Below, one piece after another: positions 11,706 to 22,000 of a stretch of 64,000 nt of DNA (its first letter is position 1; the number at the start of each line of letters is the position of its first letter). Origin of the DNA: Dama dama (Eukaryota; Chordata; Mammalia; Artiodactyla; Cervidae); NCBI RefSeq assembly GCF_033118175.1, contig NC_083696.1:36565001-36629000 (forward strand), read 5' to 3'. A model generated the notes under the pieces. That model was given only the letters and a program-made list of their open reading frames with translations, was not told the origin of the DNA and did no database searches. Position numbers and translations under genes: made by a program.

Positions 11706-12209
11706 CTAGTGATGGCCGGTTCTTCCTTCCTTGACATTTTCATGTTCTGGGGGGAACTGGAGGCTCTGATCTCTTCACTTTGATTTTTTCCTCCCACCAA
11801 GAGATCCCTCCTCTGTCCACAGCCTTGATTCTAGACCTTCATGGTCGGCTGCCCTACCCCCAACCAAGATTTCCTCATTCTGTGTCTTCTGATGACCTGG
11901 ACCTCAGCTCGGTGGGATTATCGCTGACTGATTAGTTTCACCAACTATGCTAATGGTTCAATCTATCAACAAAAATGCTTGCTTTTCCATACACAGACTC
12001 TTAGATGCTGGAGCTGGATTAAGAGGAGGGACCAGTTTGCAAATGGGAAAACAGTGCTGCATGGGATGCAAATAGTCCAGGGTTTAACTCATTTAGGCAG
12101 GCCCTAATCACTTTGTGCCTCGTCTCAGCTTCCAGTCTTCTCCTCCTAATCTTTTCCCCAAGCTGGTGCTGCCCAGATGAATCTTTTGGCACTAGCAATA
12201 TAATCTAAA

Positions 12210-12400
12210 GACAGAGACGTGTTTTAGACGGAAAATTCCAGCTTTGCCCCTTACTACCGGTAGGACTTTGTGTAATTAACCTGACTCCGTTGAGCTCCAA
12301 TTTCCTGATTATAAAAGGACCTCAGAAGATAAAATTGAGATAATGTCTATGATTTTTCTGGTACCAAGGAGGTGCCCAAGAAGTGGTATCTATTATTATT
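12210..12400 (+). repeat. MIR SINE
   Basis: The order is that of a nearly full MIR: 'tttgtgtaattaacctgact', 'caatttcctgattataaaag', 'ataaaattgagataatgtct', then 'gcccaagaagtggtatctat'. Confidence 0.6.
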
Positions 12401-13876
12401 GCAATGATCCTCAGCATCACCATTTTCCCTCTTTGTTTGTATTCAAAGGATGCCAGTGACTTCCTACTGAATAGAAGATAAAGTACCTTTCCCTGGTCTG
12501 GAGATCTCTGATCTTCCTATTCCTATTCTAGCAACTGGTCCCAATGCATCCTGCATGCAGCCCAGAGGGCCCTCTCTGTTTCACCTGTAAACCCAGTCCA
12601 CACACCCAGCACACAGGCAAGTTCCAGAGCCACCGCAAGACTAGCAGCACGGCAGAATCCACATTGCATCGTAACCCCATCACCCTCTCACCTTTGCCAC
12701 CTGAAGCGTGAGTCCTCTCGCCACTGGCTGAGCTTGACCAGTACCTGCCAGCACAGGGGCTGGGCTGCCCAGGGAGGCCCTGCCTCTCCAGCACCCAGTC
12801 TGCACCCATCAGAGATGTGTGGAACTGTGCCCCAGGGGATGGGGCAGGGAGGCGGGGCCGGTTGGGAGGCTGTGGTCCTGAACTCTGGCTCTGGTTCTGT
12901 GGTTATCGGCTGAGTGATTAAGACATGTTCCCACTCTGTTGCTGGGAGCTTCTAATGCTGGATATGGTCAGTTTCCTGGTCTTCCTTAGGGGCAACCCAA
13001 GGCCTGGAATTGGCCTCTGCCTTAATAGAAAACATGCAGGGATACTCTGGTAGGGCCAGAGCTGAGCCTCAGCAAGGGTTTTTGCCAGATGATGTTCTGA
13101 TATCTGGTGTCTTGGTTAGACTCTCCCACTGATGGGCCTGACCTCTTAGCCTTACCCCCTATTCTGGCCGCTATGGTCTGTTAAACTTCACCTGCCTCCC
13201 TGAATTCTGAGCATTTTGTCCTCCCTGACCTTGGCAATAACACCCGTTATTGCCCCTCTCTGGTAGTCCCTGGATAGGCCTGGTGGCCCCTCTCCATTGC
13301 AGGTATTCTGCGGTGACTCGACAACCCGACCCACACTGCCAAGCCGTTTGACAGATTCCGCAGCACTGGGACAAGCTTGCAGGGCCCCGGGCTCTAGACT
13401 AGGGCTGGTCTGTGGGCCCTTGGGTCCATGGGATGCACCCAGGAGAACGGCCTGGGCAGTTGGTGTTTAAGATGGGAGAACAGAGGACTGAGAGCTGCTT
13501 CAGAAGGCCTGAAGGTCAGGGGTTAGCATAACCAGATCTTTCTAGCTGTGAGTGTCCAATCTGGGTGTCACCCACAAGAAACCTGGAGTCCTCAGGCAGC
13601 AAGGCTGAGTGCTGGGGAGGGGGTGGGACCAGCCCACCACCCACATTCATGCCACAGGTTAATTAGGGCTGCAGTCAGGCTCCCTGCTGTGGCCACCACC
13701 ACCCAGGGATTCAGGACCACTTTTCATTGTTGGGCCCTTCCAGAAGAATCTCCCCCCACCCCCATATCCTTTCTTAGAATGTTCTTTTGAGTCTCGAGTG
13801 CTGTAGAAGTGACGTGACTATTGGCATGAGGATTTATAAGGGTACCGTGTACCTCAGGTACACATGCACAGATTAT
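12401..13876. other. Intron 1 sequence, no gene seen
   Basis: No repeat or exon is recognised. It is moderately GC-rich in places. Confidence 0.35.
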
Positions 13877-14004
13877 CTTTTTTTTTTTTTTTTAGGTTGA
13901 GCTCCAAGACATTTGGGATCTTAGTTCCCCAAGCAGGGATCAAACCCATGACCCCTCCATTGGGAACCCAGAATCTTAACCAGTGGATCACCAGGGAAGT
14001 CCCA
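13877..14004 (-). mobile_element. Short CHR-type tRNA SINE
   Basis: Poly-T at the + strand left end, then 'atcttagttccccaagcagg', ending 'ggatcaccagggaagtccc', the reverse complement of a tRNA-Glu-like head. Confidence 0.8.
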
Positions 14005-14114
14005 GAGATTATCCTGAGAACCAAATCAGACCATATAAAAATACGGGTAGCTTAGATACAATGAACGAATGAATCATGGATTTGAATGAATCCTGGCCCT
14101 GTTGCTTATCAAGT

Positions 14115-14510
14115 ATATTAGATTGCTTGGGCTACTGTAACAAATGATCACAAACTTAGCAGCTGAACACAGCAAAAATTCAATCTCGTGCAGTTCTGGT
14201 GTCCAGAAGTTCAGAAATGAAGATGTCAACAGGGTCTTACCCCTCCCAGAGACTTGGGGGAGGGTTCCCCCTGCCTCTTCCAGTTTCCAGTGCTCCAGGC
14301 CTTGCTTGGCTTGTGGCAGCATCACTCCAGCCTGTCTCCACCTATCCAAGGTCTTCTTCTCTGTGCATCTCTCCCCTGCATTTTTCTTATAAGGGCGCTT
14401 GTACCACCTGGACAGACAGAATGATCTCATCTTGAGATCCAACTTACTTAAATGCGCAAAGAAGTCACATTCCCAAACTGCAAGGGTTAGGATGTGGACA
14501 GGTTAGGTTC
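14115..14510. repeat. Ancient mammalian interspersed repeat, family not assigned
   Basis: The text 'gcttgggctactgtaacaaa', 'gcagttctggtgtccagaag' and 'cttataagggcgcttg' follows a widespread old mammalian repeat that I recognise by order but cannot name safely. Confidence 0.5.
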
Positions 14511-14524
14511 GAGGACACCACTCC

Positions 14525-14670
14525 ACGCCCTACACTGAGTGACCTTGGTAATGCCATTTAGCCTCTCTGAGCTGCAGTTCACACCTCTTTAAGACAGGGG
14601 TAGTAAGTCCTATGATGAAAATCAAAGTGAAAGCACTTGTCACATAATAGATGCTCTATAAATACACATG
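14525..14670 (+). repeat. MIR SINE
   Basis: MIR core order: 'tgagtgaccttggtaatgcc', 'tttagcctctctgagctgca', ending 'aatagatgctctataaatac'. Confidence 0.55.
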
Positions 14671-14751
14671 GTTAATGATGCAGATTTCAACCCTGTGAAA
14701 CTGAGAGCTCACAGCTGCAAATGTCATGGCCACGAATACCTCTGTTCATCT

Positions 14752-14889
14752 TTTAAAAAAATTTCTTTTGTTTTATTCACACTGCATAGCCTGTGGAATC
14801 TTGGTTCCCCTACCAGGGATAGAACAAACCCTTGTCCCTTGCATTGAAATCACAGAATCTTTGACCACTGGACTGCTGGGGAAGTCCCC
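14752..14889 (-). mobile_element. Short CHR-type tRNA SINE
   Basis: 'ttggttcccctaccaggga' and the tail 'ctgctggggaagtcccc' mark a reversed tRNA-Glu-derived SINE. Confidence 0.75.
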
Positions 14890-15129
14890 TCTGCCCATCT
14901 CTAGGAGGTCTCCTCTTCCCTGCCCTGTCTTCCTTCTCTGCCTATCTGACTTGTACTTGATTCCTCCTGCAATTAAAACTCCTTGCATAATATCTTTCAT
15001 TGATGTATAGAGAGCACCTAGTACATAATCTTCATCAAATCATATCCTGAGGCTAGACTGCCTTTACCTGAGTCCCCAGGACAATGGAGGAAACAGTAGT
15101 TAGCATTCAGTCCTTCCACTGGCTATAAG

Positions 15130-15350
15130 AGATGAGCTTATAAGTCAGAAGACTTGCACCAGCTCTACACCAACTAGCTGTGTATACTTAGCTAAGAATC
15201 TTAACATCTCTGAGCCCCAAGTTCTTCACCTAAAAGTGAAGCTGACAATGCCTGTCTTATCAGCCCAGCCTAGCCTCCTGCAAAGATCAGCTGGGATAAT
15301 GTAGGCAACCAGGACTGTAATCAGTCACGTGCTCCACGAGTGTAGGGTCT
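15130..15350 (+). repeat. MIR SINE
   Basis: 'caactagctgtgtatactta', 'ttaacatctctgagccccaa' and 'aaaagtgaagctgacaatgc' follow the MIR core order. Confidence 0.55.
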
Positions 15351-15489
15351 TAATGATCATTTTCAGCTCCAGCCAAGGGACGTGGTCCCTGACTCCAGGT
15401 AGCCACACTCACAGAAAAAGCCTGATCTCCTTCTTCCTCAGGGTGTTGTACTTACTCTGCCTCCTCTTTCCTATTTGAACCCCCACTTT

Positions 15490-15627
15490 TAAAAACAAGT
15501 ATTTATTTTTCTATTGAATTTTTTGTTTTGGCCTTGCCCCGTGGCATGTGGGATCTTAACCAGGGATGGAACCTGCCTGCCCTGCCCGCTGCAGTGGAAG
15601 CTCAGAGTCTTAACCAGCGGACCACCC
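15490..15627 (-). mobile_element. Short CHR-type tRNA SINE
   Basis: 'tggcatgtgggatcttaacc' and 'agtcttaaccagcggaccac' give a reversed CHR SINE. Confidence 0.7.
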
Positions 15628-15957
15628 TCACTTCTGATCCATTACCCAGGTTGAGGTCTGAGGCTGTGCCCTCTCCTGCCAAGGTCTCACTCCCTCTGCC
15701 AGTCACCCCATCAAGCAGCCTGGTCATGAGTGGGAGATGGTGTGGAACGGAGCTCATGACCAGAGCAGTTGTTTCTGGGCACTCTGCCCACATCTCTGCT
15801 CGGGGACTCACTGGTGCTGCCAGGATCAACTTGACTCCGAGGACAGAGGCCCATTGTGTTGCAGCGGGAGGGGCCCTGGTGGGGACCTCTGGCTCCAAAG
15901 CACAAGGAGAACACAGAGGCGCTGAGGGGAGCAGAGCCCTTCAAGTCTGGTTGACCT

Positions 15958-16180
15958 GGTTTCAAATCTCTGCACTTTCACTTTCTAGCTGAGTGACCCC
16001 GAGCAAGTTACACAAACGCTCTGAGCCTCCATTTCCTCATGTGCAGATGGGGACGGCAGTCCTTACCTGTAGGTGTGTGATACCTGGTAGTGAGCTTGAT
16101 GTAAAAGGCAGAGGAAAGGAAACTAATATTTATGAAATGCTCCCTTTTGCTGGATGCTTTTTCTCATTTCATTTGGACAA
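15958..16180 (+). repeat. MIR SINE
   Basis: 'agctgagtgaccccgagcaa', 'gagcctccatttcctcatgt' and 'gcagatggggacggcagtcc' are the MIR core order. Confidence 0.6.
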
Positions 16181-16489
16181 CTCTGCGCAGAATTAAGATG
16201 GGGAGGACAAGGTTAGACGTGTGATGTGACTAGTGACTGCTACAAGAGAGGCGAAGCCTGTGTCTGACCCCACACTCGTCCAGCCCTAAAGCCTGGGTGG
16301 AGTCTCTTGTTCCCATCCACTCCCCTGCCCATCTTCAGTCAGTACTGATCCTGATCCCAGAAGGAAAACACACCAGTAAGCAAAGAAAGGCGTTCTAAGT
16401 CGGTTTCAGAGTCCCTTTCCCTCCTGGGGTGGCAGGCAGTGAGCTCATGTCACCTGCTGGCACAGTGACCACTGAGGATGGCTGGGTTT

Positions 16490-17172
16490 GTCAGGGTTCT
16501 CCAGAGACACAGACCAGTAGGCTACATATAGAAAGAGATGTATCATGAAGGATTGACTCATGTACTTATGGAGGCTGAAAAGTCTCGCTATCAGCTATCT
16601 GCAAGTTGGAGGCCTGGGAAGGCCGGTGGTATAATCCTGCATGCGTGAGTGCTTAATCGCTTCAGTCATTTCTGACTCTTTGCAACTCCACGCACTACAG
16701 CCCACCAGGTTACTCTGTCCTTGGGATTCTCCAGGCAAGAATACTGGAGCGGATTGCTGTGCCCTTCTCCAGGGATCTTCCCGACCCAGGGATCAAACCC
16801 ACATCTCTTATGTCTCCCTCATTGGTGGTTCTTTACCACTAGTGCCATAAAGGAAACCCTGAGTAATCCTAGTCCAAGTCTAAAGGCCAAAGAACCAGGA
16901 GCTCCCATGCCTGAGAGCAGGAGAAGATGGATGTCCTAGCTCAAGCAAAGAAAATCCTCCCTTTCTCCACTGTTGTGTTCTACTCTGGCCCTCAATGAAT
17001 TGGGTGATGCCCACCCAAACTGGGGAGGGCCATCTTCTTTACTCAGTCTCTTGACTCAACGCTCATCTCTTCCAGAGACACCCTCACAGACACACCCAAG
17101 GATGTTGTTTGCCAGCCATCTGGCCATCTCTCTTAGCCCAGTCAAGCGGACACAAGAATGAACTATCACAGC
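16490..17172. repeat. Ancient mammalian repeat interrupted by a SINE
   Basis: The two halves, 16490-16645 ('gggttctccagagacacaga') and 16861-17172 ('ggtgatgcccacccaaactg' through 'cagtcaagcggacacaagaa'), belong to one old mammalian interspersed repeat that I cannot name. A Bov-tA copy splits it. Confidence 0.5.
16646..16860 (-). mobile_element. Bov-tA SINE
   Basis: 'tgactctttgcaactccacg', 'caggcaagaatactggagcg' and 'gatcttcccgacccaggga' give the reversed Bov-tA order. It splits an older repeat, so it is younger. Confidence 0.85.
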
Positions 17173-17400
17173 AACCAAGGATCGAGTGGTATCCATGATG
17201 GTGGCTCACTGCTGGTTGTTCCTCACGCCAGCAGATAGAAGGTTTCAGTAGATCCTATTGCCTCCTATCTGTCCTCCAGACACGCTCCAGTCTGTTTCCT
17301 TCCTGCCTCTCTTGTTTCACCTCCTCCTTCACACTTTCTGGTCCAGCATCAATCAGCCTGGGACCCCCCATAGCTTTCTCACTCTGATTCTCCCTTTTAT

Positions 17401-17570
17401 TAAAAAAAAAAAAATGTATTTATTTGTTTGGCTATGCCGGATTCCAGCTGCGGCATGCAGGATCTTCAGTTGCATCATGTGGGACCTAGTTCCCTGACCA
17501 GAGATAGAACCCAGGCTCCCTGCACTGGGCTCACAGAAGTCTTAACCACTGGACCACCAGGGACGTCTCC
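17401..17570 (-). mobile_element. CHR-type tRNA SINE
   Basis: An A/T-rich left end, 'ttggctatgccggattccag', ending 'ttaaccactggaccaccagg'. Confidence 0.75.
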
Positions 17571-17934
17571 CTCACCCCAACTCTGGCATGTGCTGTTCCC
17601 CCAGAAGAACATCCTGCTTAATTTTGACTCATCATTTAAGATGCAGTACTGGTGCTGCTAACACCAGGAGTCCTTTCTGGCTCCTCAGACCTCATGCAGA
17701 GTCTAAAGCCCATCTCTGTGGTCCTGCAGTAATCCCCAATGCTGATTTCCATGTCTGCACGAATCACGTGATGATCACATTAATATTCAGTATTTGTCTC
17801 TTTTCATAGTCTAGGATTGTCTTAAAGGGGGTCAAGCAGGGCTTAGGACAGTGGTTCTGGAGATGAGCAAAAGAGAGTGAGGGGGCAACTGAAGAGGTAT
17901 TTTGTTGGGTTTTTCTTTAGGTTTTCTAAAAAAA

Positions 17935-18502
17935 TTATTTTGTTTTATTATGACATCGTAGAATAACTATACTCTTAATATTCTTTTTTAAAAACTGGAG
18001 TATATTTGCTTTACAATGTTGTGTTGATTTCTGCTGTGCAACAGAGTGATTCAACTTTATGTAGACATATATCCCCTACCTCTTGGACCTCCCCCCACGC
18101 CCACCCCATCCCACCCCTCTAGGTCATCACAGAGCACCAGGCTGCGCTCCCTGCTTTATACAGTACGTTCCCACTATCTATCTGTTTTACACATGGTTAA
18201 TGAATATTTGTCAATTCAAATCTCCCAGTTCATCCCACCCCACCTCTCCCCACCTGTGTCCACATGTCCATTCCCTACATCACATGTCCCTTCCCTCCAT
18301 CTGCATCTCTATTCCTGCCCTTCATCAGATTCATCTGTACCGTCTTTCTAGATTCCACATACACGCTTTAATACACGATATTTGCTTTTCTGACTTACTT
18401 CACTCTGTATGACAGACTCTAGGTCCATCAATGTCTTTACAAATGACCCAGTTTCATTCCTTTTTACAGCTGATATTCCTCTGTATATATATGTACCACC
18501 CT
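17935..18502 (-). mobile_element. Ruminant L1 3' fragment
   Basis: 'tttgctttacaatgttgtgt', 'ccctgctttatacagtacgt', 'cttacttcactctgtatgac' and 'cctctgtatatatatgtacc' are the reverse complement of the ruminant L1 3' UTR and ORF2 end. Confidence 0.85.
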
Positions 18503-19003
18503 GAAGAGGTATTTTGACATCTTCTGTCCACTGTCAGATGGTCTGGACAGGAAGGTGCGGGGTGAGTGTAAGAGAAATTCAGGGCACAGAATTATTTTGT
18601 GAATATGTCCCAGGTGATTCTGACTTAGGGCTGCTCCCTCACCTCAACCTTTGCATTGGACCAGGCCACTGAGCTGCACAAGGAGACAGATGAACATCTA
18701 CCGATACATTCAGTTTGGGGAAAGCCATGTCTGAAGCTCGAGGGGTCTTGAGATTGGGAAGTCAATGATGAAGCTCTTGTTGTGCCTGGCAACTGAACTT
18801 GACTGGGTGATGTGGAAGAGGTGGCCTGGTGTTCAGGGAAGGGAAATTCAGCCTGGAGGAGGGGGACAGATGATCCTGAAATTTCCTCCCTGGTTGTATA
18901 AAGACCTTCCTCATGCGAATAAGCTGTCAGCTAAAATGCTCTTATTTTTTGGATTTGTGACAGTGTCCTGAGCTGGGAGCAGACTTACCTTGACTTTCAC
19001 TAG

Positions 19004-19042
19004 GACTCAGCTCTCATATTCCAGAAAACATGACCCTTGCTG
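19004..19042 (+). other. STMN4: STMN4 exon 2 (5' UTR end plus start codon)
   Basis: The exon carries ATG at 19030-19032 and four codons plus one base (Met-Thr-Leu-Ala, G). It ends at 19042 before a consensus donor gtaagt. The acceptor is probably the AG at 19002-19003 after 'ccttgactttcac'; a second AG at 19023-19024 would start the exon at 19025. The translation is unaffected by that choice. Confidence 0.75.
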
Positions 19043-22000
19043 GTAAGTACAAAACCCCACTTATGTTACAGGGTCTCTCTGGACACACATGTTTGTACTC
19101 GTGTACAACACGTGTACAGAGACCCTCACAGCACAGGGTCTCTCTGGACACGTGTGTTTGTACTTACATGTGCCCAGAGAAGATAAAAGGCTGACAGGAA
19201 ATGCACCTGAGGGGTAGAGACGATCTCTAGGTGGTGGGTGGGATCATAGCTGAGCTTTTCTTCCTTTCACTCATCAGAGTGTGTTTTTTGTTTTCTACAA
19301 TGGCTATGTAACATTTTTGCAGTTAATCCTGCTTTCAATTTGTAAAAGGAAATGGGTGAGTTGCCGCAGTGGGGGTGGGGAAGGGACTGGCAGGAGCACA
19401 CACCAGGGCTTGGAGGAGTTGGGTTGGACTGGACTCAACATATCAGCTCTAGGGAGTTCCCTGGTGGTTCAGTGGTTAGGACTCCGTGCTTCCACTGCTG
19501 AGGGCCCGGGTTCGAGCCCTTGTTGGGGAACTAAGATCCTCTAAGCCGAGTGGTGTGGAAAAAAAAGTCAGCTCTAAACATGACCTCCTGGTTTCCAAAC
19601 CCTCTCCAGATACACAGTGACCAGATGGGGGTGGGGGTATTTGTCCAGCCCTCATGGAGGGACATCAGCCCTTTTGGCTTTGACCACTGCATTGGGATGA
19701 TCAGGGAAGGCTCACAGCCTAACCTTGTCACCCAGGGAAGGACAGGATCATGGGAATGGTGGTGGCCTTCTTTGCCCTCACGGAAGTACTGCCACGTGCC
19801 TTGAGAATGGAGTGTGTGATGCCTCTATCCTAGAGTGAAAGGAATGGAGTATCCTGGGCTCATGGAGGGAAATAGAGAGTGAGGTCCAGGGTGCACGCTG
19901 GGGTGAGGGCACTGTGTTTGGGGTCCATGTTATTGCTGTTTAGCCGCTCCGTCACGTCCGACTCTTTACGACCCCCACGGACTGGAGCCCGCCAGGCTCC
20001 TCTGTCCATGGGATTTCCCAGGCAAGAATACTGAAGCGGGTTGCCGTTTTCTTCTCCAAGGGATTTTCCCTGATCCAGGGATCAAACGTGCGTCTCCTGC
20101 AAGTCTCCTGCATTCTTTATCACTGAGACCTGGGAAGCCGTTGGGGTCCATACCTGCGGGCATTTCTTGCATTCAGTATCTCAAAGGGAGATGATACACT
20201 GGAGAGAGGATAGGGTCCTCTGGGAGTTCTGGCAGGCTCAGGTTCTCATAGGTGGGTGGAAGTGGGTCCAAATCACACACAGGGATTCTTAAAGAGAGCT
20301 GCTCAGGGCAGAAAAGGCTATGTCACCGTGCAGGGGTCTGGGTGGTTTGGGTGCATCTGTGGAGCCTGGTGACCCCCGGGGTCTGGTTTCTGAGTCTAGA
20401 AAGGGGCTTGCCCTCTTCACCTGTCCGTGTTTCCACAGCCTACAAGGAGAAGATGAAGGAGCTCCCACTGGTGTCCTTGTTCTGCTCCTGCTTCCTGGCC
20501 GACCCCCTGAATAAGTCATCCTATAAATATGAAGGTATATGAGGGCCACCCTTGGGGGACTGAAGACTGAGGCTTCCGGTAGCTTGCCTCCAGGAGCCCA
20601 GCATACTCACCCTAGTTTCCTGAGATTCTGCCCCACGTCACATTTTCTTTCCCAGAGCCAGGAAAGTCACTGCAGCTGATTCTGGGGGGTCTACATGCAA
20701 CGTGATGGTGGGAGTGGGGCGGTGACCTGGGGGACCAGACAGCATCTGAGGGTCTGAGTCAGACCCTCTCAGAGTGCCCTTGATCTCGGCTTTTGTTCAC
20801 TTGTGTGACAAGCAAATGTGGTGGAAGATGCAGAGGCCAAGGAGACAGAGAGTCTGCCCTCAGGGACACCTAGCCTAGAAGAGGGACAGTCATGTGTCAA
20901 TCACCAGACACCCTGGCCCATTGTCTCTTTAGTGAAGGGTCGAGAATGCTCTGAGCGAGTCCAGAGGTGGGAAGGGACTTCTGTGCTTTGGCCACCCAAG
21001 GAGTTTCTGGGATGGCCGTGTTGCCCGAGCCCTGTAACAGGTCCCAGGATACGGACAAGGAAAGTTGATTGGCCATGTCCTGATTGAGGGGGTTGGTGGT
21101 TGGGGAAGCCAGGTCACCTCTTAATTTCCTGGGGCTTAAAAGGAAGGTACGGGTTTGGTCTGGAAATGAGAGATGGGAATGCTCGGGTCACCTGAGATTG
21201 TTTTTTCTGTTTAGGCTGGTGTGGGAGACAGTGTAGGAGAAAAGATGAGAGCCAGCGGAGAGACAGTGCTGACTGGAGAGAAAGAAGAGAGCAGGGTAGG
21301 AGGGGGCGGGGGGAGAGGTCCGCAGGCCGAGCGTCAGAGCTGTAGTGGGGTGAGGAGTGGACGGGCGGGGGGTGCTGACTGCCTCCACAGGCACCAGTTT
21401 GAAAGTGAAAGTGTTAGTCGCTCAGTTGTGTTCAACTCTGCGACCCCACGGCTGTAGTCCATAAGGCTCCTCCGTCCATGGAATTTCCCAGGCAAGACAG
21501 TTTGAGCAAGAGCCCAGCTAAGGGGGGACCCTTGTGGCAGAAGCAAAACAAAGGCAGTTGCTACAGCCATGATTAGAAATCCCCTGTCCTGGGGCTCCTG
21601 CTCCTGGAGCCAGAGACCCTCCCGTGGCTGCCCACTCCAGCCCCATCAGAGCCCAGCACGCTTGGGTGCCATGTTCAGGACAGACCCAGAACCCTGGCCT
21701 TTGGTCAGCCTTGGGGACCCTGGCCCTCCCTCATATGTGTGCATGCTATAGGGGGGCCCTATGGTCTTCAAGGAAGGGTGAGCAGCCCCTTTTCTGTTCT
21801 CTGCAGCAGACACCGTGGACCTGAACTGGTGCGTCATTTCCGACATGGAAGTCATTGAGCTGAATAAATGCACCTCTGGACAGTCCTTTGAAGTCATCCT
21901 GAAGCCACCCTCCTTCGATGGGGTGCCTGAGTTCAATGCCTCCCTCCCCAGACGGCGAGACCCATCGCTGGAAGAAATCCAGAAGAAACTGGAAGCAGCT

